Source: an uncultured Bacilli bacterium (lineage in GTDB: Bacteria > Bacillota_I > Bacilli_A > RF39 > UBA660). Taken from it: a DNA stretch of 50,161 bases. Position 1 is the stretch's first letter; each line of letters begins with the position of its first letter. A model generated the notes under the pieces. That model ran no database searches. It had not been told where the DNA came from and worked only from the letters and a program-made list of their open reading frames with translations. The position numbers and the translations under genes are program-made. The stretch lies in assembly GCA_944332725.1 (NCBI GenBank), contig CALVKO010000003.1:1-50161 (forward strand), written 5' to 3'. Below, one piece after another: positions 6,398 to 14,299 of the stretch.

Positions 6398-9247
6398 ATG
6401 TTCGAGAAAGATAAATTAAAAGATAATGCCTTATTGATTATAATATTAATTGTCGTAACTATTTTGTTGGTATTAATTGATATATTAATAAATAATAAAG
6501 ATGATATATTTGGTTCGTTAAGTGATGATCAAATCAATATAAATCAATTAGTGATTAATGAAATAATGACTTCAAATAAAGGGGCATATGCTGATATAAA
6601 TGGTAATATCTACGATTGGATTGAACTATATAATGGTTCAAATGAAGATATTAATCTAGCAAATTATACTTTAAGTGATGAAGAATCAGGAAAATCAAAA
6701 TGGATATTTCCTAATGTGACAATCAAAAGTAAAGAATATTTAATTATTTATTTATCTGGAACGAACAACGAAGGATTATACGCAAACTTTGCTTTAAAAA
6801 AAGAAGGTGGCGAATTAGTTACTTTAAAAAAGCCAAATGGCAAAGTAGTCGATTCAATTAGAACCGAAAGTTTAGATAAAAATACAACTATGGCAAGAGA
6901 TGGTGAAGGTAATTGGTTTAAAACATCTGAAATAACGCCAGGTTTTGATAATAATACTGAAGGTAGAAATAAATATTTGGAATCATTAAAAACAACGGAA
7001 GATTATTTAATAATAAATGAATTCTTACCAAATAATAAAGGTAATTTTAATGTGAATGGCAATTTTTTATCTTATATTGAAGTTAAAAATACTGGTAATG
7101 AAACAATAAATTTGAAAGAATATTTTTTATCTAATGATACTAGTGAACCTTTTTCTTGGCAGTTACCTGATGTTCCATTAAAGAGTAATGAAGTATATTT
7201 ATTTTATACAACCGAATTGGATAATGTTAACAATACTGATTTTAAATTAAATAAAAATTCAGGGACAATAATATTATCTAAAAATAATAAAATAGTTGAA
7301 CAAGTTGATTATACTAATGTAACAGGTGGTTATGCTTATATTAAAAATAATGGTACATTTTATGAAGGTATAAATATTAGCCCTGGTTATGATAATAGTG
7401 ACATAGAAAAATTTAATAAAGAATATCGTAGCAATCCTAAAGATTTAATAATAAATGAAGTTATGACAAGTAACAACACTTATTTACCACAAAATGGTGG
7501 TAATTATTATGATTGGATTGAGTTATATAATAATAGTGATAAGACTATTAAATTAAGTGATTATACCATAACTACTGATGTTGATAATATTAATCTATAT
7601 AAATTAGAAGATAAAGAATTAAAGCCAGGTGAATATTATATTTTAATGGCATCTGGTAATGTCGATAATAGTAATAGTAAATATAAACATGCCAATTTTA
7701 AAGTGTCACCAACAGAAAGTTTATATTTATATAAAAATGGTGAGTTAATTGATTCAGTTTTTGTTTCAAGTATTCCAAAAGAATATAGTTATGGCAGAAA
7801 TAAAGATGGATATTATTATTTTAAGACACCAACACCAGGTAAGGCTAATGGCTCAGGTATAAGTGCTATAGCATATACACCAACTTTTGATACTAAACCA
7901 GGAATATATAATGATATTGATGAATTAAAGGTAGAGATAACTGGTTCAGGGACTATATATTATACTTTAGATGGAAGTGAACCGACGACTAGTTCTAAAG
8001 TATATGATAGTCCTATTGTTTTATCTAAAACAACAGTTGTTAGAATTATAAATTATGAAAAAGGAAAAAAAACAAGTGAAATAGTGACAGCATCTTATAT
8101 TATTAATGAAAATCATACTTTACCTGTTTTATCGATTGGTATAACTCCTAATAATTTTAATCGTGTATTAAATGCTGGTGGTTCTTCTTTAACTTTACCA
8201 GCGCATGCCGAATTATTTGAAAGTGATGGTACCTTTACTATCGATTGTGGCCTTAAATTGTTTGGTGGTAGTACAAGATATATACCTAAAAAAAGTTTTG
8301 CTTTAAAATTTTCATCTAAATATGGTGATTCTTCATTAGAATATAAAGTATTTGATAATAGAGAAGCCACTAATTATAAAGCATTAGTTATAAGAAGTGG
8401 ATCACAAGATGGTCAATATTCAATGATAAGAGATGAACTAGCAACTTCAATTATGGATGATTATGGCACAGTTGATGTCCAAGCGTATAAACCAGTTATT
8501 TTATATGTTAATGGAAAATATTGGGGAATATATTACTTAAGAGAGAAAGTTGATGAAGACTATATAGAAAACAATTATAATGTCGATGGTAGTTATTCTA
8601 ATATATTAAGAATCGATGGTGAAGTAAAATATGGTACTAGAGATTTCTATACTAAATTATTAAACTTTGTTAAAAATAACGATATGACAACCAATGAAAA
8701 TTACAACAAAGTAAAAGAAATGTTAGATGTAACTAATTATATTGATTTTTGGATAGGTGAGTTATATACTACTAATAATGATATTGTTAATTTAAGATAT
8801 TTTAATAATACTATGTTAGATGATGGCAAAATAAAAATGATTTTCTATGATTTTGACTTTGCTTTTTATAACTATGGCTTTAATTATTTATCTTGGATGC
8901 TTAATCCTGATGGTATGGGCGAATATGGTTATGATAATACATTATTAATTAGATTATTACAAAATAAAGAATTTAAACAATTATTTTTAGAAAGATTATC
9001 TTATAATATGAATAATGTTTGGACGGATAGTAATGTTTTAAATAGATTTAATGAATTAAAAAAAATAATCGAACCAGAAATGCCACGTAATCAAGAACGA
9101 TGGGGTTATACGATGACTACTTGGTATAATGAACTTGAAAAATTAGAAAATTATATTAAAAAAAGAAGAAGTTTTATGCTAAATAGTGTTAAGTGGTATT
9201 TTGGATTATCAAGTAAGGAGATGGAAAAATACTTTGAAGATGTATAG
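6398..9247 (+). CDS. Membrane-anchored lamin-tail / CotH-kinase protein
   Basis: 949 residues. A transmembrane helix (about residues 11-30) precedes three lamin-tail-like domains starting near residues 50, 202 and 348, each with (L/I)INE(I/V/F)...(Y)xxWIELYN-type signatures. A chitobiase-C-like domain (about 494-565, YYTLDGSEPT) and a CotH-type kinase domain (about 571-930) follow. The CotH part has NGKYWGIYYLREKVDEDY (about 704) and the acidic metal motif DFDFAF (about 817). CotH proteins are atypical kinases; Bacillus CotH phosphorylates spore coat proteins. Here the architecture and helix point to the cell surface rather than the coat. The ATG at 6398 follows TAAGGTGG. Its 3' end overlaps the VTC gene. 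Confidence 0.85.
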   Translation: MFEKDKLKDNALLIIILIVVTILLVLIDILINNKDDIFGSLSDDQININQLVINEIMTSNKGAYADINGNIYDWIELYNGSNEDINLANYTLSDEESGKSKWIFPNVTIKSKEYLIIYLSGTNNEGLYANFALKKEGGELVTLKKPNGKVVDSIRTESLDKNTTMARDGEGNWFKTSEITPGFDNNTEGRNKYLESLKTTEDYLIINEFLPNNKGNFNVNGNFLSYIEVKNTGNETINLKEYFLSNDTSEPFSWQLPDVPLKSNEVYLFYTTELDNVNNTDFKLNKNSGTIILSKNNKIVEQVDYTNVTGGYAYIKNNGTFYEGINISPGYDNSDIEKFNKEYRSNPKDLIINEVMTSNNTYLPQNGGNYYDWIELYNNSDKTIKLSDYTITTDVDNINLYKLEDKELKPGEYYILMASGNVDNSNSKYKHANFKVSPTESLYLYKNGELIDSVFVSSIPKEYSYGRNKDGYYYFKTPTPGKANGSGISAIAYTPTFDTKPGIYNDIDELKVEITGSGTIYYTLDGSEPTTSSKVYDSPIVLSKTTVVRIINYEKGKKTSEIVTASYIINENHTLPVLSIGITPNNFNRVLNAGGSSLTLPAHAELFESDGTFTIDCGLKLFGGSTRYIPKKSFALKFSSKYGDSSLEYKVFDNREATNYKALVIRSGSQDGQYSMIRDELATSIMDDYGTVDVQAYKPVILYVNGKYWGIYYLREKVDEDYIENNYNVDGSYSNILRIDGEVKYGTRDFYTKLLNFVKNNDMTTNENYNKVKEMLDVTNYIDFWIGELYTTNNDIVNLRYFNNTMLDDGKIKMIFYDFDFAFYNYGFNYLSWMLNPDGMGEYGYDNTLLIRLLQNKEFKQLFLERLSYNMNNVWTDSNVLNRFNELKKIIEPEMPRNQERWGYTMTTWYNELEKLENYIKKRRSFMLNSVKWYFGLSSKEMEKYFEDV

Positions 9248-9908
9248 ACATGAATTAAAATTTATAATAAATAAAGCTTATTCAGAAATGTTAAAAAATC
9301 AACTTGCTTTGATAATGAATATTGATGAAAATTCAATTGATAATACCTATTTTATTAGAAGTTTATATTTTGATGATCTAAACAATAGTGCTTATTATGA
9401 AAAAGTAGATGGGGTAGAAAAAAGAAAAAAATATCGAATTAGAATTTATAATTTAGACGATTCATTTATTAGATTAGAAAGAAAAGATAAAGATAGGGAC
9501 TTGACGCATAAAGAACAAACAAAAATTAGTAAAGAAATATATAATAAAATAATTAATAACGAATTAGATGATATTGATTTATCTGATAACTTATTAAAAG
9601 AATTTGTAACACTCATTAAAACTAAAGGATTAAAACCAGCAGTAATCGTCGATTATAATAGAATGGCTTATACATATCCATTATTTGATACAAGAATTAC
9701 TTTCGATGAAAATATAAAATCGGGTAAGTTTAATTTTGATTTGTTTAGTGATTGTTTAACTTATGATATATTTAATGATGAAGTTGTATTAGAAGTTAAA
9801 TTTAATGAAATGCTACCTAAACATATTGCTTCTGTTATTATGAATATACCAAGTGTAAGACAAGCAATATCTAAATATGCGTTATGTTTTGAAAAGAAGG
9901 AGATTTAA
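9240..9908 (+). CDS. VTC-domain (polyphosphate-polymerase-like) protein
   Basis: 222-residue protein of the VTC group of triphosphate tunnel metalloenzymes, the fold that makes polyphosphate in the yeast vacuole. The tunnel signatures are in order: RHELKF at the start, RSLYFD, KYRIRIY, RLERK, VDYNRMAY, RITFD and VLEVKF. No membrane segment is present, so the domain acts in the cytoplasm or at the inner membrane face. The ATG at 9240 gives the classical MYRHELK start. The nearest strong SD (AAGGAG, 9215-9220) is 19 bases away, so a TTG at 9234 is possible. It overlaps the CotH gene by 8 bases. CotH-VTC-DUF4956 neighbourhoods recur in many bacteria, but the product of the bacterial VTC domain is unproven. 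Confidence 0.85.
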   Translation: MYRHELKFIINKAYSEMLKNQLALIMNIDENSIDNTYFIRSLYFDDLNNSAYYEKVDGVEKRKKYRIRIYNLDDSFIRLERKDKDRDLTHKEQTKISKEIYNKIINNELDDIDLSDNLLKEFVTLIKTKGLKPAVIVDYNRMAYTYPLFDTRITFDENIKSGKFNFDLFSDCLTYDIFNDEVVLEVKFNEMLPKHIASVIMNIPSVRQAISKYALCFEKKEI

Positions 9909-9910
9909 TT

Positions 9911-10558
9911 ATGGGATTTTTAGATTTAATTAAAAAAGGAGTAGTTGAAGAATTTACAGGAACAATTTCAACTGGAGATTTATTTTTATCACTTATTATT
10001 GCCTTTATATGTGCAATATTTATAACTTATATTTATAAAAAAACTTATACAGGAGTATCTTATACTAAATCATTTGTACTATCGATTATATTGTTAGCAA
10101 TGGTAACATCTCTAGTAATTAGAACAATTAACTCTAATTTAGCGTTATCATTAGGTATGGTTGGTGCTTTATCTATCGTTCGTTTCAGAACAGCCGTAAA
10201 AGATCCAGTCGATACTATATTTATGTTTTGGGCAATTGCTGTAGGTATTATGTCAGGAGCAGGACTTTATTTAATAACTGTAATTGCTTGCGCTTTATTA
10301 GGATTATTTTATTTAATAAGTTATTTTAAAGTATTTAAACCAATTGAAAAATATTTATTAGTCGTAAATACCAATAAAAAAGATTCATTAGAAGTAGCAA
10401 AGATATTTGCTAATAAAAATTGTATTTTAAAAACAGAATCAATTAAAAAAGATAAAGTAGAATTAACTTATGAAGTTATAGGTAAGGAATTTGCTAATCA
10501 AATATTAGAGTTAGATAATGACTACATAGAAGATATTCATATGATTAATATAGATTGA
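9911..10558 (+). CDS. DUF4956 membrane protein
   Basis: 215-residue integral membrane protein with about four helices (roughly residues 20-40, 52-72, 80-100 and 105-145) and a C-terminal cytoplasmic domain of about 70 residues. The helix-linking segment MVGALSIVRFRTAVKDPVDT is the characteristic DUF4956 signature. AAGGAG is correctly spaced, and only two bases separate it from the VTC gene. It closes the CotH-VTC-DUF4956 operon and is followed by a long-stem terminator. In such loci DUF4956 is the likely membrane partner, possibly the channel, of the VTC protein; that is inference from gene association. Confidence 0.85.
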   Translation: MGFLDLIKKGVVEEFTGTISTGDLFLSLIIAFICAIFITYIYKKTYTGVSYTKSFVLSIILLAMVTSLVIRTINSNLALSLGMVGALSIVRFRTAVKDPVDTIFMFWAIAVGIMSGAGLYLITVIACALLGLFYLISYFKVFKPIEKYLLVVNTNKKDSLEVAKIFANKNCILKTESIKKDKVELTYEVIGKEFANQILELDNDYIEDIHMINID

Positions 10559-10564
10559 TTGTTT

Positions 10565-10626
10565 AAAAGGAATGCTTAAATTTGTTTAAAAATTTATATT
10601 CGCACAAATAAACATTCCTTTTTCTA
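10565..10626 (+). terminator. Long-loop intrinsic terminator after DUF4956
   Basis: AAAAGGAATG (10565-10574) pairs with CATTCCTTTT (10613-10622), followed by further T. The 38-base loop is AT-rich. It separates the inserted block from secE. Confidence 0.65.
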
Positions 10627-10697
10627 ATATTATAATAAATGTAATATTAATAAACCAATTTTTATATTAATATTTTAGATTAATGGCAAATAAACAA

Positions 10698-10726
10698 TTG
10701 ACAAATAATTTAATATATGATAGTAT
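10698..10726 (+). promoter_or_regulatory. Promoter of secE-nusG
   Basis: TTGACA (10698-10703), a 17-base spacer and TAGTAT (10721-10726), preceding a ~60-base leader that includes a small ACACGAAAAAGTGT hairpin with T-run. The gene rpmG, usually found here, is not present between sigH and secE. Confidence 0.75.
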
Positions 10727-10790
10727 TTATGTAGACACGAAAAAGTGTTTTTATTTTGAAAAAATTTTCATATAATTTAAGAGGTGAATT

Positions 10791-11069
10791 ATGAGTAAAA
10801 AAGATGGAAAGAACACTAAAAAAGTAACAACAAAGGATGAAAAAAAAGTTTCAAAAAAAGACAAAAACACAAAAAAAATTAAAAAAGAAAAAGTAAAAAA
10901 AGAATCATTTTTTAAAGGTGTAGAAAAAGAAATGGGTAAAGTTCGTTGGCCATTAAAAAAAGAAATGATTAAATATTCTATTGCAACCTTATCGTTTATA
11001 ATTTTCTTTGGTATTTTCTTTACTTTAGGTGATTTAATTATCGCAGGGTTTAAAATGTTGGTGGGATAA
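10791..11069 (+). CDS. secE: Preprotein translocase subunit SecE
   Basis: Small essential subunit of the SecYEG channel. The typical SecE core sits in the C-terminal half: KGVEKEMGKVRWPLKKEM (about residues 43-60) then one transmembrane helix (about 63-90). At 92 residues it is longer than the ~60 of Bacillus because of an N-terminal extension of about 38 residues made almost only of lysine, threonine, aspartate and glutamate. The start has GAGGTG. The stop overlaps the nusG start (TAATG), so they are translationally coupled. The extension would lie in the cytoplasm, where it might touch the ribosome or the membrane; that is speculation. Confidence 0.95.
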   Translation: MSKKDGKNTKKVTTKDEKKVSKKDKNTKKIKKEKVKKESFFKGVEKEMGKVRWPLKKEMIKYSIATLSFIIFFGIFFTLGDLIIAGFKMLVG

Positions 11070-11602
11070 TGGAAAAAGAATGGTATGTAGTAAACACCTA
11101 TTCAGGTCATGAAAGCAAAGTAAAAGAAAAATTAGAGATGCGTGCTTCTAGTATGGGACTTGAAGATTATATCTTTAGAGTAGTAGTCCCAGAACAAACA
11201 GAAGTAGAATATAAAGATGGGGTAAAAAAAGAAAAAGTAAAAAAGATGTTTCCTGGTTATATATTAGTTGAAATGATTATGACTGATGAGGCTTGGTTTG
11301 TTGTAAGAAATACACCAGGTGTAACTGGATTTATTGGAAGTAGTGGTAAAGGTGCTAAACCTTTCCCTTTAACACCAGCCGAAGTTGATAAAATATTAGG
11401 TTCAATGGGAATGAGTAGATTAGATATTGCCAATGAATTACAAATTGGTGATCAAGTTAAAGTAGTTGATGGACCATTTGCTAATATGTATGGTAAAGTA
11501 ACAAGTATTAACTTTGAAAAACAACAAGTTGAAGTTGCTTTAGATTTATTTGGCCAAGAAACTAATGTTGAATTAGAATTAACGCAAATTTCTAAGGCAT
11601 AA
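11069..11602 (+). CDS. nusG: Transcription elongation/antitermination factor NusG
   Basis: 177-residue protein with the NusG N-terminal domain (EWYVVNTYSGHESKVKEKLE, then MFPGYILVEM and VRNTPGVTGFIG) and a C-terminal KOW domain (GDQVKVVDGPFANMYGKV, about residues 125-177). It binds RNA polymerase and modulates pausing and termination. Length is standard. It overlaps secE by one base and is the last gene before the rplK promoter, so secE-nusG form their own short unit as in Bacillus. Confidence 0.97.
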   Translation: MEKEWYVVNTYSGHESKVKEKLEMRASSMGLEDYIFRVVVPEQTEVEYKDGVKKEKVKKMFPGYILVEMIMTDEAWFVVRNTPGVTGFIGSSGKGAKPFPLTPAEVDKILGSMGMSRLDIANELQIGDQVKVVDGPFANMYGKVTSINFEKQQVEVALDLFGQETNVELELTQISKA

Positions 11603-11605
11603 GTA

Positions 11606-11634
11606 TTTACAAATATAAAAAAAAGTGTTATTAT
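11606..11634 (+). promoter_or_regulatory. Promoter of the rplK operon
   Basis: TTTACA (11606-11611), a 17-base spacer and TATTAT (11629-11634). The transcript would start near 11641 and carry a leader of about 95 bases before rplK. Confidence 0.7.
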
Positions 11635-11641
11635 TAATTCG

Positions 11642-11703
11642 CTATATAATTTTTTATATAGATGTGGGAGATTGATTTTAGGCGGATGATCATTATAACC
11701 ACA
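11642..11703 (+). ncRNA. rplK leader with L1-binding-site-like stem
   Basis: A CTATATAA-TTTT-TTATATAG hairpin (11642-11661) is followed by TGTGG (11663-11667) pairing with CCACA (11699-11703), with GAG after the 5' arm. GTGGGAG...ACCAC is the pattern of the L1 autoregulatory site upstream of rplK in Firmicutes, which mimics the L1 site on 23S rRNA. Assignment rests on motif and position only. Confidence 0.6.
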
Positions 11704-11734
11704 ACGCGAAAAATTAAATTTAGGAGGTGTTTTC

Positions 11735-12157
11735 GTGGCAAAACAAATAGCAAGCAAAGTTAAATTACAAATTCAAGCAGGTAAAGCTACTCCAGCGCCA
11801 CCAGTTGGTACTGTTTTAGGTCCAAAAGGAATAAACCTACAAGAATTTTGTACAAAATATAATGATGCAACTAAAGATAAAATGGGAGATGTGTTACCAG
11901 TTGAAATTACTATTTATGATGATAGAAGTTTCGATTTCGTAATTAAAACTCCACCTGCAGCATTCTTGATCAAAAAAGCGGCTAAAGTAAAAGCAGGTTC
12001 AGCTAAAGGTAAAAATGGTATTGTTGGTTCAATTACAAAAGACCAATTAAGAGAAATTGCCGAAACAAAATTACCAGATTTAAATGCTTATACTGTCGAA
12101 GATGCAATGAAAATTGTCGAAGGTACAGCTTTAAATATGGGTATTGAAATAAAATGA
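11735..12157 (+). CDS. rplK: 50S ribosomal protein L11
   Basis: 140 residues with the L11 N-terminal domain (KLQIQAGKATPAPPVGTVLGPKGINL, the proline-rich hinge and thiostrepton-binding region) and the RNA-binding C-terminal domain (IVGSITKDQLREIAETKLPDLNAY). It forms the GTPase-associated centre together with L10/L7-L12. The GTG start at 11735 has AGGAGGTG upstream. Bacillus has rplA next; here an extra small membrane gene intervenes. Confidence 0.98.
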   Translation: MAKQIASKVKLQIQAGKATPAPPVGTVLGPKGINLQEFCTKYNDATKDKMGDVLPVEITIYDDRSFDFVIKTPPAAFLIKKAAKVKAGSAKGKNGIVGSITKDQLREIAETKLPDLNAYTVEDAMKIVEGTALNMGIEIK

Positions 12158-12167
12158 GGCTTTGAAA

Positions 12168-12434
12168 ATGAATAATATGAGTAAAACAACAAAAAATATT
12201 TTAACAGTTTTGATTGTTATAGCAACTTTTATTTTTGCGAATAATGTTGGATTGATTGGACTTTTCTTGGGATTGATTGTTTTAGGAATTATAGGATTTA
12301 TTACAAATAAAAAAGCTAAAACTAAATCAAGTATAGTAAGAGTCATTGTTGGTGCATTATTGGCAATTGTAATATTTGTTGCTTTAATAATATTGATTTG
12401 TTGGCTGATTGATTATTTAACATTTGTAGCATAG
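12168..12434 (+). CDS. Small hydrophobic protein inserted between rplK and rplA
   Basis: 88-residue protein that I do not recognise. Two or three transmembrane segments are evident (about residues 10-42 and 58-84), separated by a short lysine-rich loop (NKKAKTK). The ATG at 12168 is chosen over the TTG at 12162; GAGG of the preceding stop region (12156-12159) is the only SD and is modest. It starts 10 bases after rplK and ends just before a stem that looks like a second L1-binding site, so it is transcribed with rplK-rplA. Such an insertion into an almost universally conserved gene pair is unusual. Base use resembles its neighbours. Confidence 0.65.
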   Translation: MNNMSKTTKNILTVLIVIATFIFANNVGLIGLFLGLIVLGIIGFITNKKAKTKSSIVRVIVGALLAIVIFVALIILICWLIDYLTFVA

Positions 12435-12442
12435 ATTAATTC

Positions 12443-12480
12443 TATGTGGAAGGAAAAATCCGCTAGACCACATAAGGAGG
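12443..12480 (+). ncRNA. Second L1-binding-site-like element, next to the rplA ribosome binding site
   Basis: TATGTGG (12443-12449) pairs with CCACATA (12468-12474) for seven bp; inside, GGA pairs with TCC, leaving an asymmetric GCTAGA on the 3' side. This is the L1 mRNA-site pattern of two short stems with an asymmetric loop. The stem ends exactly where AAGGAGG (12474-12480) starts, so bound L1 could block rplA translation. Confidence 0.55.
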
Positions 12481-12487
12481 TATAAAA

Positions 12488-13183
12488 ATGAAGAAAGGTA
12501 AAAAATACGTTGAAGTTGCTAAATTAGTTGAAAAGAATAAATTATATTCTAAAGAAGAAGCAATTGATTTAGTTAAAAAAACATCAACAACTAAATTCGA
12601 TTCATCAGTTGAATTAGCGTTATCTTTAAACTTAGATACTAAGAAAGCTGATCAACAATTAAGAGGTACTATTTGTTTACCAAATGGTACAGGAAAAACT
12701 AAAAAAATCTTAGTTATCGCAAAAGGACCAAAAGCTGAAGAAGCAAGAAATGCTGGCGCTGATTATGTAGGAGATATGGATTATTTAGAAAAAATTGAAA
12801 AAGAAAATTGGTTTGATTTTGATACATTAATCGCTACTCCAGATATGATGCCACAATTAGGTAAATTAGGTAAAATATTAGGTCCAAAAGGCTTAATGCC
12901 AAACCCTAAAACTGGAACAGTAACTATGGATATTAAAAAAGCAGTTGAAGAAGTAAAACAAGGAAGAATCGAATATAGAACAGATTCATATGGAAATGTT
13001 CATACAATTATCGGTAAAGTAAGTTTTACAGAAAAACAATTACTTGAAAATTTAGAAGCCTTTGTTTCATTAATTTTAAGAACTAAACCATCAGTTGTTA
13101 AAGGAACTTATGTTAAAAATATAAGTGTTTCTACAACAATGGGTCCTGGTATTAAAATTGATGCAAATTCTTTTGACAAGTAA
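12488..13183 (+). CDS. rplA: 50S ribosomal protein L1
   Basis: 231 residues with the expected L1 signatures: KKGKKYVEVAKLVEKNKLY at the start, GTGKTKKILV (about residue 70), and the invariant LGKLGKILGPKGLMPNPKTGTVT (about residues 122-144). It binds 23S rRNA near the E-site stalk and usually represses its own operon. The start has AAGGAGG. The rplJ promoter overlaps its 3' end. Confidence 0.98.
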   Translation: MKKGKKYVEVAKLVEKNKLYSKEEAIDLVKKTSTTKFDSSVELALSLNLDTKKADQQLRGTICLPNGTGKTKKILVIAKGPKAEEARNAGADYVGDMDYLEKIEKENWFDFDTLIATPDMMPQLGKLGKILGPKGLMPNPKTGTVTMDIKKAVEEVKQGRIEYRTDSYGNVHTIIGKVSFTEKQLLENLEAFVSLILRTKPSVVKGTYVKNISVSTTMGPGIKIDANSFDK

Positions 13184-13201
13184 TAAATAATATGTTATAA
13201 T
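13173..13201 (+). promoter_or_regulatory. Consensus sigma-A promoter of rplJ-rplL
   Basis: TTGACA (13173-13178), exactly 17 bases, TATAAT (13196-13201): a perfect match in both boxes, overlapping the last codons of rplA. The transcript starts just before the L10 leader. Confidence 0.85.
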
Positions 13202-13210
13202 TAATTTGTT

Positions 13211-13312
13211 GTGTGAAGTACCGTAGACAGTAGGAGTCAAATAGACTTAATATTTCCTACCGAGGACTTAGAAATAGTTTTCTAATGCTCTTACGGTAAT
13301 GTAAGGGCATTT
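13211..13312 (+). ncRNA. Ribosomal protein L10 leader
   Basis: The conserved L10-leader core GTGTGAAGTACCGTAGACAG (13211-13230) is followed by TAGGAGTC and CCTACCGAGGACT, then a 10-bp hairpin ATGCTCTTAC (13285-13294) / GTAAGGGCAT (13301-13310) with a TTT tail. L10 (with L7/L12) binds this structure and represses rplJ-rplL. The last hairpin resembles an attenuator. Confidence 0.85.
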
Positions 13313-13365
13313 TAAGTTTTGAAAAGTTGAAAAGTGGTATTATATAGATAACGAGGAGGTGTAAT

Positions 13366-13857
13366 ATGGCTAATCAAAAAATAATTGCTAGAAAGCAAGA
13401 AACAGTTAATGAGATAACTAATAAAGTTAAAGAATCATCTTCAACAGTTTTATTCGAATATCATGGTTTAACAGTTAATGAAACTATGGAATTAAGAAGA
13501 AAACTTAAAGAATCTGGTTCAGAATATAAAGTATATAAAAATACTTTAGTAAAAAGAGCTTTAGATAGCTTAAATATCGATATGGACTCTGAATTAAATG
13601 GACCTAAAGCAATCGCTTTTGGTACTGATGCAGTTGCTCCTATCAAAGTATTAAGTGATTTCGCTAAAGACCATCCAGCATTAGTTATGAAAATTGGTTA
13701 TGTAGATGGTCAAATAGCTGATATTAATATGTTAAAACAATTAGCAAGCATCCCATCAAGAGAAGGATTACTTACTATGTTAGCATCTGGATTAATGGGT
13801 GTTGTAAAAGATTTATCAATTTGCTTAGATTTATATAGTAAAGATTTAGAAAAATAG
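13366..13857 (+). CDS. rplJ: 50S ribosomal protein L10
   Basis: 163 residues. The N-terminal rRNA-binding domain has EYHGLTVNETMELRRKLKESGSEYKVYKNTLVKRAL (about residues 30-65), and the C-terminal helix carries L7/L12 dimers. It forms the base of the ribosomal stalk. The start follows GAGGAGGTG. Length and order (rplJ before rplL, leader upstream) are standard. Confidence 0.98.
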   Translation: MANQKIIARKQETVNEITNKVKESSSTVLFEYHGLTVNETMELRRKLKESGSEYKVYKNTLVKRALDSLNIDMDSELNGPKAIAFGTDAVAPIKVLSDFAKDHPALVMKIGYVDGQIADINMLKQLASIPSREGLLTMLASGLMGVVKDLSICLDLYSKDLEK

Positions 13858-13873
13858 AAAGGAATGATTATAA

Positions 13874-14239
13874 ATGGCAAAATTTACAAAAGAAGAATTT
13901 ATTAATGGCTTAAAAGAAATGACTATTCTTGAAGTTAAAGAATTAGTTGATGCAATGAAGGAGGAATTTGGTGTTGATCCATCAGCTGTTGCTGTTGCTG
14001 CTGCTCCAGCTGCTGCAGCCCCTGAAGGACCATCTACAGTTAGTTTAGTATTAACTGCAGCAGGTGCTAACAAAATCGCTGTTATCAAATTAGTTCGTGA
14101 AATTACTGGTTTAGGATTAAAAGAAGCTAAAGATGTTGCTGATAATGGTGGTGCAGTTAAAGAAAATATTTCAACTGATGAAGCAAATGAATTAAAAGCT
14201 AAATTCGAAGAAGCCGGCGCTACTGTTGAATTAAAATAA
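13874..14239 (+). CDS. rplL: 50S ribosomal protein L7/L12
   Basis: 121 residues in three parts: N-terminal dimerisation helices, an alanine/proline hinge (about residues 38-50), and the C-terminal factor-binding domain with [25 protein letters not shown] (about residues 65-90). It recruits translation GTPases to the ribosome. The gene lies 16 bases after rplJ with AAAGGA upstream; more rplL than rplJ protein is needed, so its own strong translation is expected. Confidence 0.98.
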   Translation: MAKFTKEEFINGLKEMTILEVKELVDAMKEEFGVDPSAVAVAAAPAAAAPEGPSTVSLVLTAAGANKIAVIKLVREITGLGLKEAKDVADNGGAVKENISTDEANELKAKFEEAGATVELK

Positions 14240-14245
14240 TTTATA

Positions 14246-14271
14246 AAGCCTGTACAATTTAGTATGGGCTT
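14246..14271 (+). terminator. Hairpin between rplL and the methyltransferase, likely partial terminator
   Basis: AAGCCTGTAC (14246-14255) pairs with GTATGGGCTT (14262-14271) around an AATTTA loop; a weak T tail (GTGTTTTTAG) follows at a distance. It resembles the attenuator or processing site that lets only part of the rplJL transcripts reach rpoBC. Confidence 0.55.
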
Positions 14272-14299
14272 AATGTGTTTTTAGAAAAGAGGAAGATAA

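Noticed and set aside
6398-9247. CotH-domain protein as a spore coat kinase
   Set aside because: An N-terminal membrane anchor, lamin-tail domains and pairing with VTC/DUF4956 point to the cell envelope; coat location is not supported.
13846-14088. Minus-strand ORF with alanine-rich repeat opposite rplL
   Set aside because: The alanine run comes from the rplL hinge read backwards.
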